Assembly: GCF_014649015.1 (NCBI RefSeq)
Contig: NZ_BMSF01000016.1
Span: 1 to 64,000, forward strand
Origin: Streptomyces narbonensis
GTDB lineage: Bacteria; Actinomycetota; Actinomycetes; Streptomycetales; Streptomycetaceae
Direction: 5' to 3'
Length of the DNA: 64,000 bases
Position numbers and translations under genes: made by a program. This document shows, in pieces, positions 1 through 8,488 of the stretch. The notes under the pieces were generated by a model that saw only the letters and a list, made by a program, of their open reading frames with translations, had not been told where the DNA came from and made no database searches. Each line of letters begins with the position of its first letter. Positions within the stretch are counted from its first letter, which is position 1.

Positions 1-524
1 CGATGAGGAGCCACCACACCCTTCGGCACACCCGTCGAACCCGACGTGAACATCACACACGCCACATCCTCAGGACCCGCCACCCGCCCCAGATCACCAC
101 CCTCCAGAGCAGCCACCACCCCCGCCTCCGCGTCCACGGAGACCGGTCGCACGGGCGTGCCGTCCCAGTGGCCGGCGTACCGGGCGAGGGTGACGACCCG
201 GGTGACGCCGGCCGTCGAAGCGACGGCGCGGACGCGCTCGGCGGGAAGGGAGGGGTCGAAGAGCGTGTATCCCGCGCCCGCCTTGAGGACGGCCAGGACG
301 GCGACGACGAGCTCGGTGTCGCGCTCCAGCAGGACCCCGACGGTGTCGCCGCGCCGCACGCCGTGCGCGACCAGGTGGCGGGCCAGCCGGTTCGCCCGGG
401 CGTTCAACTCGGCGTATGTGGTGTCCCGTTCCCCGATGACCACGGCGGCGGCATCGGGGGTCCGGGCCACCTGCTCCTCGAAGACCTCGTGGACGCAGTC
501 CATGGACACCTTCATCAACTCCAT
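1..524 (-). CDS. NRPS adenylation domain, N-terminal part, cut by the left edge
   Basis: Reading the minus strand from an ATG at 524 gives 174 residues that run off the window. They match the start of an amino-acid-activating adenylation domain: VHEVFEEQVARTPDA near the N-terminus, the A2-like stretch LKAGAGYTLFDPSLP, and the A3 P-loop motif VMFTSGSTGVPKGV close to the edge. No condensation domain precedes it, so this is either an initiation module or a stand-alone A domain. The start is uncertain: in-frame ATGs also lie at 515 and 503, and the last has AAGG five bases upstream. It follows an MbtH gene on the same strand, as expected of an A domain that needs MbtH. Substrate-coding residues lie outside the window. 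Confidence 0.9.
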   Translation of the reverse strand, partial: MELMKVSMDCVHEVFEEQVARTPDAAAVVIGERDTTYAELNARANRLARHLVAHGVRRGDTVGVLLERDTELVVAVLAVLKAGAGYTLFDPSLPAERVRAVASTAGVTRVVTLARYAGHWDGTPVRPVSVDAEAGVVAALEGGDLGRVAGPEDVACVMFTSGSTGVPKGVVAPH

Positions 525-637
525 CACTCGGGCGATCGGTCGGGGCGTGTGGTGTGGGAGGGGCGGGTGGGGCACGAGAGGGTGGGTGGCGCGCAGGGGG
601 CGTGACAGGCGGCGGCCGCGTCAGGCCCGGGGGCGAG

Positions 638-853
638 TCAGCTCGCGGCGGTCTCGGCGATGAGGCTCGCCGGGCGCATGTCGGTCCAGTGCGTGTCGAC
701 GTAGTCGAGGCAGCTCTGCCGCGAGGCCGCTCCGTGGACGGCGGTCCAGCCGTCCGGGACGTCGATCTCGGCCGGCCACAGCGAGTGCTGGTTCTCGTCG
801 TTGACGAGGACCAGGTATTCGGCGTCCGCGTTCTCAAAAGGATTGGTGGTCAT
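638..853 (-). CDS. mbtH: MbtH-like protein, NRPS adenylation partner
   Basis: A 71-residue MbtH family protein. These small proteins bind adenylation domains and help them fold and activate their amino acid. The N-terminus MTTNPFENAD, the core NDENQHSLWP and the conserved tryptophans (WPAEIDVPDGW, THWTDMRP) are the family signature, and the length is normal. The ATG at 853 is chosen over an upstream in-frame start at 883 because it begins the conserved region and has GGGAG seven bases upstream. It lies 113 bases before the NRPS start and 136 bases after the amidase gene, on the same strand, and very probably serves the NRPS cut by the left edge. Confidence 0.96.
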   Translation of the reverse strand: MTTNPFENADAEYLVLVNDENQHSLWPAEIDVPDGWTAVHGAASRQSCLDYVDTHWTDMRPASLIAETAAS

Positions 854-989
854 CGGAACTCTCCCGTTCTCGAAGCAATTCATATTCTTCGGGGACAGCG
901 AAAAACTATCGCCGCAGTGAATTCAGAAAGGGCAGAAACCCGGGCAGCTGGGCGGCAGTTGTGCGGCGGCGGCAGTCGAATGCCGCGGC

Positions 990-2438
990 TCATTGGAGAG
1001 GCAGGTCGCGCAGGACCGCCGGTGTGCGGCGCTCGCCGCAGCAGCGTTCGGCGAGGAGCGCGTAAGGCAGCAGTGACGCCAGGTCGGGTGGGCCGAACAG
1101 CGAGATCCCGATGGGCAGTTCGCCGGAGAATCCTGCCGGTACGGCGATGTTGGGGTGGCCGGCCAGGGCGGGGAGGGTGGAGCTGGTCCGGGTGAAGGGG
1201 TCCGGTCCGTCGTCGATGCGCCAGGCCGGGCCGCTGGTCGCGGCCATCAGGACGTCCACACCGTGATCGGCCAGGGCCGTGGCGAGCAGGTCCCCGGCCC
1301 GCTGCCGGGAGCGGCGCCGCCGGTCGGGGGCGAGTCTTCGGTCCTCTTCGGTGAGCGCGGCGCACAGCTCGAAGAGGTCCTGACCGAAGAGGCCGAGTTC
1401 CACGGGGTCCCGGCGGTTCGCGGCGATGATCTCGTCGAGGGTGGCGGGGACGTCGCGCCGCCCGCTCAGATACCGCTCCAGGGACGGTGGGAACTCCGCG
1501 CAGAGCGCGTCGAGTCCGTCGACGAGCATGTCCCTGGGCAGGGCGAGCTCGACGGGTACGACGACGGCGCCCGCGTCCCTCAGTCGCTCGGCGGCGCGTT
1601 CCAGGACGGCCTGGGCGTCGGGCGCCATGCCCTTGACGTGCCAGAGTCCCACCCGTACGGACTCCGGTGGGGCCGGGGCGGCGGGTAGCGGGCGGCCGGT
1701 CAGCACCGCGAGGCAGAGCGCCGCGTCCTCCAGCCGTGCCGCGAGCGGCCCGATGGTGTCCTGGACCGTGGAGATCGGCACGACCCCGGCGGCCGGGAGG
1801 GTGCCGGGGGCGGGTTTGATGGCGGCGACTCCGCAGACGCCGGCCGGGCAGACGAGGGAGCCGTCCGTCTCGGTGCCGAGCGCGAGCGGGGCCATTCCGG
1901 CCGCGACGGCGGCCGCCGAACCGGCGGAGGAGCCCCACGGGCTGTGGTCGGGATCGTGCGGGTTGCGGGTCTGGCCGCCGACGGCGGACCAGCCCTCGAT
2001 GCTGCCGGTGGAGCGGAAGTTGCCCCACTCGGTGAGGTTCGTCTTGCCGAGGATCACGGCGCCGGCGGCCCGCAGTCGCGTGACGACCTCCGCGTCCCGG
2101 TCGGGTGGGGTCCCGGCGAGCAGCCGGGAGCCGGCGGTGCCGGCGAGGCCCGCCGTGTCGATGTTGTCCTTGAGGAGGACGGGGATGCCGTCCAGGGGGC
2201 TCAGGGAGCGGCCCGCGGCGTGGCGGCGGTCGGCGGCGCGGGCCTGGGCCATGGCCGTGCCGTCGACCGCGAGGACGGCACGGACCACAGGGTCGACGGC
2301 GCTGATCCGGTCCAGGCAGGCCCTGACCAGCTCGGTACCGGTGAGCTCGCCGGAGCGCAGCAGCCGCGCGAGCTCGGCGACGGGACGGTCGGTCTCGGCG
2401 GCAGGACAGCTCTTCTCGGCTGCGGGGCGGTCAGTCAA
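990..2438 (-). CDS. Amidase signature family hydrolase
   Basis: A 482-residue amidase-signature enzyme, of the kind that hydrolyses C-N amide bonds with a Ser-cisSer-Lys triad. The parts are visible: lysine in VLLKDN (about residue 90), the serine-rich stretch WGSSAGS (168-174), and the nucleophile region GTETDGSLVCPAG with Ser 194. The start is a TTG that overlaps the end of the MFS gene by eight bases. GGGAGG lies six bases before it, which supports TTG. Translational coupling to the exporter suggests a pathway role, such as trimming an amide on the peptide or its precursor. The substrate cannot be read from the sequence, and a self-resistance role is possible. Confidence 0.9.
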   Translation of the reverse strand: MTDRPAAEKSCPAAETDRPVAELARLLRSGELTGTELVRACLDRISAVDPVVRAVLAVDGTAMAQARAADRRHAAGRSLSPLDGIPVLLKDNIDTAGLAGTAGSRLLAGTPPDRDAEVVTRLRAAGAVILGKTNLTEWGNFRSTGSIEGWSAVGGQTRNPHDPDHSPWGSSAGSAAAVAAGMAPLALGTETDGSLVCPAGVCGVAAIKPAPGTLPAAGVVPISTVQDTIGPLAARLEDAALCLAVLTGRPLPAAPAPPESVRVGLWHVKGMAPDAQAVLERAAERLRDAGAVVVPVELALPRDMLVDGLDALCAEFPPSLERYLSGRRDVPATLDEIIAANRRDPVELGLFGQDLFELCAALTEEDRRLAPDRRRRSRQRAGDLLATALADHGVDVLMAATSGPAWRIDDGPDPFTRTSSTLPALAGHPNIAVPAGFSGELPIGISLFGPPDLASLLPYALLAERCCGERRTPAVLRDLPLQ

Positions 2439-3843
2439 GGCGGGCCTCCCGCAGGAGCGGGGTGAACGCCACCATGACGACGGCGATCAGCGCGACCAGG
2501 GCGTGCAGCAGCAGCGCCCACGTCATTCCGGCCCACTCGACGAGCACCCCGATGACCAGGTTGCCGAGGGGGGCGGCGCCGAAGATGAGGAGCGCCTGGA
2601 TCGACACGACCCGGCCGCGTACGGCTTCGGGGGCCCAGCGCTGCACGCAGGACACCAGCACGGTGCCGACCAGGGCCGAGACGAAGCCCAGGCCGACGTA
2701 CGGGGCGAGTGCGGCGACCATGGAGGGTGCCCACGCGAGCGCCCCCAGGCACAGGGTCTGCCCGACGGTGCCCAGGACCAGGACGCGGCCCGCACGCCGG
2801 CGGGCCGGCCACACCAGGGACAGCAGGAACCCGGCGGCGGCGCCGACGGTGAAGGCGGTCAGGAGCAGGCCGGCGCCGGCGGCGGCCGAGCCGTTCCGTC
2901 CGGCCATCAGCGCCACGCCGATGTTGATCGGTCCCGCACCCGCGAACTCGGTCAGTCCGATCACGGTGATCACGGCCCGCAGCCGTGGCTCGGCGGCCAC
3001 GGCCCGGAGCCCTTCGCCGATCCGCGCCGCCAAGGAGGCCTGCGGCGCGGCGGGATGGACGGCGGCGGCGCCGCGGCCGGGCGTGCCGGCGGTGGCACCA
3101 CCCGGCGCGTCCGCCTTCCCGCCGGTCGGCACGGCGCCGTCCGGACCGCCTCGCGCCGCGTCGCCGTCCGGACCGTCCGCGCCGTCGGGCTTCCCCGGTG
3201 TCGCGGAGCGCGGGTCCGGGACGCCCCGTGCCCGTACGCGAAGGACGGCGAGGGCCGAGATCGCGAACGTCACGGCGTTGACGGCCGCGACGAGCGGGAT
3301 GCCGCCGAGGGCCATCAGCACCCCGCCGAGCGGGCCGCCCGCCGCCTGGCCGCCGCGCAGGGCGCCCAGGTAGAGGGCGTTGCCGCGGACCAGCTGGCTG
3401 TGGGGCAGCAGCCCGGCGCGCAGCGATCCCGAGGCCGGGATGAAGAACGCGCCGAACAGCGAGAGCCCGGCAGCCGCCACCACGAGCAGGGGCACCCCGG
3501 GGCCCAGGGCGAGGGCCCCGGCGGTCGCGAGGACCATGACCGCGCAGCGGGCCAGGTCGGCGCCCACCATGACGCGGCGCGGGCCGATGCTGTCGACGAC
3601 GGCGCCCGCGCCGAGCAGGGTGACCAGCCTCGGCAGGGAGGCGAGCGCGAGGACCGCGCCCGCCCGTGCCGGTCCCGTGTCGGCGGTGACCGACCAGGCG
3701 AGCGTGACGTACCAGGCGGCGTCGCCGAGCGCGGACAGGCCCATGGCTAGGGCGAATCCGAGGTAGCCGCCGTCGGTGAGCCCCGGGCCCCCGGTCCGGG
3801 TGCCGGTGGGCGCGGTGGACCCGGTGGCGGTGCCGCCGGTCAC
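2431..3843 (-). CDS. MFS transporter, probable exporter
   Basis: A 470-residue major facilitator with about twelve hydrophobic segments split by a long Gly/Asp/Pro-rich cytoplasmic loop (about residues 210-275). The N-half has GYLGFALAMGLSALGDAAWYVTL in broken form, and the C-half ends in alternating hydrophobic helices, like actinobacterial drug exporters of the MFS_1/MFS_3 type. The GTG start at 3843 overlaps the stop of the FMN enzyme by four bases (GTGA). It sits inside the biosynthetic operon, so export of the peptide and self-protection is the likely role. Substrate is not known. Confidence 0.88.
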   Translation of the reverse strand: MTGGTATGSTAPTGTRTGGPGLTDGGYLGFALAMGLSALGDAAWYVTLAWSVTADTGPARAGAVLALASLPRLVTLLGAGAVVDSIGPRRVMVGADLARCAVMVLATAGALALGPGVPLLVVAAAGLSLFGAFFIPASGSLRAGLLPHSQLVRGNALYLGALRGGQAAGGPLGGVLMALGGIPLVAAVNAVTFAISALAVLRVRARGVPDPRSATPGKPDGADGPDGDAARGGPDGAVPTGGKADAPGGATAGTPGRGAAAVHPAAPQASLAARIGEGLRAVAAEPRLRAVITVIGLTEFAGAGPINIGVALMAGRNGSAAAGAGLLLTAFTVGAAAGFLLSLVWPARRRAGRVLVLGTVGQTLCLGALAWAPSMVAALAPYVGLGFVSALVGTVLVSCVQRWAPEAVRGRVVSIQALLIFGAAPLGNLVIGVLVEWAGMTWALLLHALVALIAVVMVAFTPLLREARLD

Positions 3844-5489
3844 GGCTGGGTGCCCAGGGGTGCGGCGAGCGAGGGATCCGGGTGCGGGAGGCCCGTGCCG
3901 GCCGCCCACACGTCCTCGTACGCGAGCGCGCTCGCCTCGTACTTGCCCAACGCGCTGATCAGCAGCCGCAGTTCCAGGGCCAGGGCCTCGACGAGGCGGA
4001 CGAGGCCGCGCTCGGGATCCTCCTCGACCGCGAGGAGCGCCGCGCGGCCGAGCCCGACGGCGGTGGCGCCGAGAGCGAGCGCCTTGGCGGCGCGGGTGCC
4101 CTCCCACATCCGGCCGGACACGAGCAGTCCGGCGGCGGGGCGGCCGATGCGGCGGAGGCATTCGCCCAGCGGTAGTCCGACCGTGTCGAGGAAGCCGAGC
4201 GGGGCCCAGCCGGTGCCGCCCTCCGCGCCGTCGACGGTGACCGCGTCGGCGCCGGCCGACCAGGCGACGGCGGCGGCCTCCCGGACGTCCCGCCCGGGGT
4301 GGAGCTTCACCCAGACCCGGGCGCGCGGGAAGTTGTTGCGCATCAGGCGGATCTGCTGGCGCAGGATCTCCTCGGTGAAAGTGCCGGGGCTGCTGCACCG
4401 CAGGACGCGCTCCTCGCCGCCGAGGACGTCGTCGACGGCGTACTGCTCCGCCACGCGGGCGGCGGCTGCGCGGTCGAGGACGGTCATGCCGCCGAGGCCG
4501 GGCTTGGCCCCCTGGCCCACCTTCAGCTCGAAGGCGAGCCGCCCCGATTCCAGCAGCGGCCGGGCGGAGGGGTCGCTGTAGACGAGGTTCCACACCTCGG
4601 CGTCGGCGTCCTCGGTGCTCTGCTGCACGGCGACGCCGCCGGCGCCGTCGGGGAGTTCGTCGAGGTAGGCGCGGATGCGGCCGAGCAGGGAGCGCTCGGC
4701 TTCCCCGGAGGGTGCGGTGCCGATCCGGCCGTATCCGTTGACGGGGACGACGTTCTCGCCGATCACCATGGGGAGGCCGAGCCGTCCGGCCTGCCGGCTG
4801 GCGGCGGTGCCGAGGTCGGCGCTGGCCACCTGCGTCGACCCGAAGGCGGAGAGGTAGGCGGGCAGTGGGGAGTGGAGGGCGCCGACGACGGTGGTGAGGT
4901 CCACGTCGTGGTGCATCGGCTCGCGGGCGAGGTCGATGAGCTTCTCCAGGCGCCGCGGCATGAAGACGGGCGGCACGAGGCGGAGGGCGTCGAGGAGGTC
5001 GGCGTCCGGTGCGGTGTGCGCCGAGGTCCGCGCGGCACCGAACAGGGTCCGCCCGTACGCCTCCACGGGCGGGAAGAGCGCGGCGGTGCCGCGGCGGGCG
5101 CGGTCGCGCACGGAGTCGGCGGGGAAGGCGTCGGCCCGCAGGCCGGGGTCGTCGGCTCGGCGGCGGTCCACGTCGGCCCGCAGGCCGGGCGCGTCGGCTC
5201 GGCGGCGGTCCGCGTCAGCCCGCAGGCCGGGCGCATCGGCTCGGCGGCGGTCCGCGTCAGCCCGCAGGCCGGGCGCATCGGCTCGGCGGCGGTCCGCGTC
5301 AGCCCGCAGGCCGGGCGCATCGGCTCGGCGGCGGTCCGCGTCAGCCCGCAGGCCGGGCGCATCGGCTCGGCGGCGGTCGGCGTCAGCCCGGAGGCCGGGC
5401 GCGTCGGTCCTGGGGCCAGAGGCCTCGGTCCGCAGGCCGGGAACGTCGGGGCTCTCGCCAGGGCTGCCCTCCGTGGGTCGTCCGTTCAC
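3840..5489 (-). CDS. FMN-binding glutamate-synthase-like protein with repeat N-terminus, no Fe-S cysteines
   Basis: A 549-residue protein. Residues from about 170 form a glutamate-synthase-type alpha/beta barrel, with KVGQGAKPGLGG at 323-334 and VDGAEGGTGWAP near 420-431, the FMN and substrate loops of the GltB synthase domain. In true glutamate synthases these are followed by a C-rich 3Fe-4S loop. Here the equivalent C-terminal region has no such cysteines and no amidotransferase domain. The first 120 residues carry about six copies of a 14-residue unit (RADADRRRADAPGL) from a 42-bp DNA repeat. The GTG start at 5489 overlaps the previous stop by four bases. It may be an FMN oxidoreductase or amine-transfer enzyme supplying glutamate or modifying the building block. 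The exact reaction is unknown. Confidence 0.8.
   Translation of the reverse strand: MNGRPTEGSPGESPDVPGLRTEASGPRTDAPGLRADADRRRADAPGLRADADRRRADAPGLRADADRRRADAPGLRADADRRRADAPGLRADADRRRADAPGLRADVDRRRADDPGLRADAFPADSVRDRARRGTAALFPPVEAYGRTLFGAARTSAHTAPDADLLDALRLVPPVFMPRRLEKLIDLAREPMHHDVDLTTVVGALHSPLPAYLSAFGSTQVASADLGTAASRQAGRLGLPMVIGENVVPVNGYGRIGTAPSGEAERSLLGRIRAYLDELPDGAGGVAVQQSTEDADAEVWNLVYSDPSARPLLESGRLAFELKVGQGAKPGLGGMTVLDRAAAARVAEQYAVDDVLGGEERVLRCSSPGTFTEEILRQQIRLMRNNFPRARVWVKLHPGRDVREAAAVAWSAGADAVTVDGAEGGTGWAPLGFLDTVGLPLGECLRRIGRPAAGLLVSGRMWEGTRAAKALALGATAVGLGRAALLAVEEDPERGLVRLVEALALELRLLISALGKYEASALAYEDVWAAGTGLPHPDPSLAAPLGTQP
5111..5446. repeat. 42-bp tandem repeat inside the FMN glutamate-synthase-like gene
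   Basis: The string cggctcggcggcgg starts at 5153, 5195, 5237, 5279, 5321 and 5363, exactly 42 bases apart. Degenerate copies flank it at about 5111 and 5405. The unit length is a multiple of three, so the reading frame stays open and each copy adds 14 residues. The four central copies are almost identical, which suggests recent expansion or gene conversion. Confidence 0.95.
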
Positions 5490-6505
5490 GGGGCGATCAC
5501 TCCCGGCACCTTCGGGTAGGCGCTGGCCTGCCACACCGAGTCGAGACCGGCGAGGTAGCGGGTGAAGCGTTCGAGGCCGATGCCGAAGCCCGCGCTGTCC
5601 GGTATGCCCTCGCGGACCATCTGGAGGTACCAGCCGTACTTGGCGGGGTTCTCGCCGGTCTCCCTCATCCGGGCGACGATCCGGGCGTACTCGAACTCCC
5701 TCTCGCTGCCGCTGCACAGCTCGCCGTAGCCCTCGGGCGCGATGATGTCGAAGTTGCGCAGGGTGCCGGGCTCGTCGCGGCTCTCGCGGTCGTAGAAGCC
5801 CCGGGATCCCTTCGGGTAGTCGGTGACGAAGAAGGGGCGGCCGGACTTGGCGGAGAGCATGGCCTCTCCCTGCCAGTCGATCTCGGCGTCGGCGCTCTGG
5901 TCGTGCCCCATGTCGCGCAGCTCGGCGACGGCCTCGGCGTGGGTGCGGTGGCCGAAGGACTGGCCGAGGAGCTCGGTGAAGGCGCCGGTGTCGCGGCCGA
6001 GGGCCTCGAACTCCTCGGCCTGGTGCTCGGTGACCTCGCGCACGATGTGCCGTACGAGGTCCTCGCCGAGCCGGGTGATCTCCTCGCGGGAGGCGCCCGC
6101 GACCTCGACGTCGATCTGGTGGAACTCGGCCAGGTGGCGGCTGGTGTTCGCGGTCTCCAGGGGCTCCAGACGGACGCAGGGCGCGATGGAGAAGATCTTG
6201 TCGAAGGCGAGCAGGGAGGCCTGCTTGTAGAGGATGGCGCTGGTCATCAGCTTGTAGCGGTGGCCGTAGTAGTCGATGTCGACCTGCTTGGAGCCGCGTA
6301 CGCCGGGGTCGGTGACGGGGCCGATCATCGGCAGGAGCATCTCGGTGAACCCGTGAGCGCGCAGGAAGTCGCGGGCGGCCGTGAGCACGCCGTTCTGGAG
6401 CCGTACGACCGCACGGGTCGTCGGGTCGGTCAGGTGCCGTGCGGGGGCCTCGGGCAGGCGCTCGGTGGCGGCGGGGCCGGCCGCCGTGTCCGTGGTGTGC
6501 AGCAT
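5486..6505 (-). CDS. Class II aaRS-like asparagine synthetase (archaeal AS-AR type)
   Basis: A 339-residue catalytic core related to aspartyl/asparaginyl-tRNA synthetases but without the N-terminal anticodon-binding domain. Motif 2 is around 123-135 (SRHLAEFHQIDVEV), the asparagine-type loop PEGYGELCSGSERE is at 257-270 and motif 3 GFGIGLER at 306-313. In archaea such proteins make asparagine from aspartate, ATP and ammonia. Here the gene sits between glutamate mutase and the FMN enzyme, seven bases after mutE, so amidation of 3-methylaspartate to 3-methylasparagine is an attractive role (inference). The ATG at 6505 is chosen because the 40 residues before it are compositionally junk. A paralogue acting as an acyl-adenylate ligase with another amine is the main alternative. 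Confidence 0.86.
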   Translation of the reverse strand: MLHTTDTAAGPAATERLPEAPARHLTDPTTRAVVRLQNGVLTAARDFLRAHGFTEMLLPMIGPVTDPGVRGSKQVDIDYYGHRYKLMTSAILYKQASLLAFDKIFSIAPCVRLEPLETANTSRHLAEFHQIDVEVAGASREEITRLGEDLVRHIVREVTEHQAEEFEALGRDTGAFTELLGQSFGHRTHAEAVAELRDMGHDQSADAEIDWQGEAMLSAKSGRPFFVTDYPKGSRGFYDRESRDEPGTLRNFDIIAPEGYGELCSGSEREFEYARIVARMRETGENPAKYGWYLQMVREGIPDSAGFGIGLERFTRYLAGLDSVWQASAYPKVPGVIAP

Positions 6506-6512
6506 GGGGTGT

Positions 6513-8015
6513 CTACCGTCCTTCTTCGAGGAGGGCCGCGCGGGCCGGCGGGCGGTGCCCGTCGCCGAGGGGCCGGTGGGTGGGCGAGGGGTCGAGGGCC
6601 GCGGCGTCGAAGCGCTGTTCCACATGGCGGAGGGCGCTGAGGAGACCGCCTGAAGTGAGGCGTGGTTCGTGGGCGAGTTCGACGATGCCGCCGAGCGGCA
6701 TGGAGCCGATGGCCGACCAGCGCAGGCGTCCGTCGGTGTCGAGATAGCTGCGGGTGCGCTGGGCGTTGTCGGGGTGGAGGCAGTAGGGGACGTCGAGGTA
6801 GCCGCGCTCGAAGGCCAGCGGGAGGGCGCGGCCGAGGTCGGGCGAGATCTCCAGGACGGCCTGGACGAGGGCGGACGCCTCGGCGTGGATGCCCGTGTCG
6901 GGGACCGGCCGGACGGCGAGCCGGGAGGCCGCGGCCTCTCCGGCGCCCGGCCTCGAAGCCGCCTCGGCTGGGGCTGCCGCCGCTCGGGCTGCCGCCGCCT
7001 GGGTCGCCTCCGCCCGGGCCGTCTCCGCCCGGGCTGCCGCCGCCTGGGCCGTCTCCGCCTCGGCGGCGCGCGCCGCCGCCTCCAGGGCGGCCGCGTTCTC
7101 CCGTACGGTCGGAATGCGGTGCGCCTCGGCGGCGGTCTTGACGATGAGGCGGGCCGCGCCGGTGCGGACCGCGAGCCTGGCCGACTCCTCCAGGAGGAGC
7201 CGGGCTCCGTCGGGGGTGCGCGGATAGACGCCCATGTACGTGTAGACGACGATGTGCCGGTCGAGGTCGGGCAGGAGCACGTCCGCGAGCCGCCGCAGGG
7301 CGTGCAGGGCCTCCTCGTCCTGAGCCGGGTCGGTCCCCTGGGCGTAGCTGAGGGAGACGCTGCGCAGTCCGTGCTGGGCGAAGAAGAGGGCTTCCAGGAC
7401 GCTGAGCGCGACGAGCAGGCTGGGCGGGCACAGCTGGCCCATCATGCAGCCGCCGAAGGTCTCCAGGTGGGGTTCGACTCCGTGGTCGCGGGTCCGGGCG
7501 AGCAGTTCGCAGCTGCGGACCCAGTTCTCGACGGAGGCGGTCAGCGGCGTACGGCCGTAGGGCAGGCAGTAGGAGACGGGGCCACCCTCGGTGGCGTCGA
7601 GCCCGGCGAGGAGGAGTGCGGCGACGATGTCCTGCGGGGCGGCGGAGCCGTGGCGGACCTGCACGGGGAAGGTGTGGTCCTGGATGCCGTCGAGGACCGA
7701 GCGGGTGACGGCGGGGTCGTAGGTGACGAGGGGGTAGCCGTTGAGGGGGACGCCGTCGGCCAGGGCGCGGCGGGCGGCGGCCTGGTCGCCGACGCGGGTG
7801 TAGCTGTCGATCGTGAGGGTGCCGACGGTGGTGGCGTCGGCGGCCCTGGTGGCGGCGAGGCCGGCCCGCATGGCCCGTGGGTCGCTCATGCCCATGCGGG
7901 GCTGGACGACGAGGCGGCCGGCTGCCCGCGCGGCGGAGACGAAGGCTCCGAAGGAGCCCGGGGGCAACGGCTGCGGCGGGGCGGCGGGGGCGGGGCGGCG
8001 CGCGGGTACGGTCAT
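6513..8015 (-). CDS. glmE: Glutamate (methylaspartate) mutase epsilon subunit
   Basis: A 500-residue catalytic subunit of coenzyme-B12-dependent glutamate mutase, which interconverts glutamate and 3-methylaspartate by a radical carbon shift. Family landmarks include VVQPRMGMSDP near residue 40, LPYGRTPLTASVENWVR, the ETFGGCMMGQLCPPS stretch, and a conserved C-terminal region ending in LGDGHRPP. An Ala/Glu-rich insert (roughly residues 305-370, coded around 6910-7100) makes it slightly longer than the usual 480-485. Its ATG overlaps the sigma subunit stop by four bases (ATGA), so the two subunits are coupled. Actinomycete copies outside primary metabolism normally supply 3-methylaspartate to lipopeptides such as friulimicin or to other peptides. 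Confidence 0.95.
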   Translation of the reverse strand: MTVPARRPAPAAPPQPLPPGSFGAFVSAARAAGRLVVQPRMGMSDPRAMRAGLAATRAADATTVGTLTIDSYTRVGDQAAARRALADGVPLNGYPLVTYDPAVTRSVLDGIQDHTFPVQVRHGSAAPQDIVAALLLAGLDATEGGPVSYCLPYGRTPLTASVENWVRSCELLARTRDHGVEPHLETFGGCMMGQLCPPSLLVALSVLEALFFAQHGLRSVSLSYAQGTDPAQDEEALHALRRLADVLLPDLDRHIVVYTYMGVYPRTPDGARLLLEESARLAVRTGAARLIVKTAAEAHRIPTVRENAAALEAAARAAEAETAQAAAARAETARAEATQAAAARAAAAPAEAASRPGAGEAAASRLAVRPVPDTGIHAEASALVQAVLEISPDLGRALPLAFERGYLDVPYCLHPDNAQRTRSYLDTDGRLRWSAIGSMPLGGIVELAHEPRLTSGGLLSALRHVEQRFDAAALDPSPTHRPLGDGHRPPARAALLEEGR

Positions 8016-8488
8016 GTCGTCACGCCCGCCGGGATGGATCTGAGGAACGACCCGAAGGACGCGAGGCTCGCGCCCTCTTCGAAGACGGCGTCGAAGCCGG
8101 CTTCGAGGAGACCGGCCTGATCGGTGCTGTCGGCGCCGTCGATGCCGAGCTTGCCGCCGATCACGACGGGGATGGCGGCGGTCTCGGGATGGCCGCGCAG
8201 CTCACGGATGACCCGCCGTCCGTCGTTGGCGCCATGGCCGTTGACGCTGCTGATCACCACGAGGTCGGGGCGCTGGCGCCGGCATTCCTCGACGAGGAGC
8301 TCGTCGGGCACGCAGGCCCCGAGGTTCGCGACCCGGTGGCCCAGCTCCTCCAGCAGCAGTTGCAGAAACACGAGGTTCCAGGTGTGCGCGTCCGACGCGA
8401 CGCTGGAGACGATCACCTTGAGTCCGGATGCGGACGGTAATTCCGTCATCGGGGTCTTCACCGGGGTGACCGGGGTGCCCACTTTCAT
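8012..8488 (-). CDS. glmS: Glutamate mutase sigma (B12-binding) subunit, TTA-containing
   Basis: A 158-residue cobalamin-binding subunit of glutamate mutase (also called MutS or MamA; not the mismatch-repair or glucosamine gene). The fold motif is SDAHTWNLVFLQLLLEELGH, followed by VVISSVNGHG and IPVVIGGKLGI. The lower B12 ligand His is present, but the usual Gly of DxHxxG is Asn (DAHTWN). The ATG at 8488 has a GAAGGCAGG stretch upstream; an internal ATG at codon 14 is an alternative. Codon 17 is TTA (8438-8440 on the plus strand), so translation should depend on the bldA tRNA. It is the first biosynthetic gene of the operon. Confidence 0.94.
   Translation of the reverse strand: MKVGTPVTPVKTPMTELPSASGLKVIVSSVASDAHTWNLVFLQLLLEELGHRVANLGACVPDELLVEECRRQRPDLVVISSVNGHGANDGRRVIRELRGHPETAAIPVVIGGKLGIDGADSTDQAGLLEAGFDAVFEEGASLASFGSFLRSIPAGVTT

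Noticed and set aside
5111..5446. Possible CRISPR array
   Set aside because: The 42-bp units are contiguous with no unique spacers and lie in an open reading frame.
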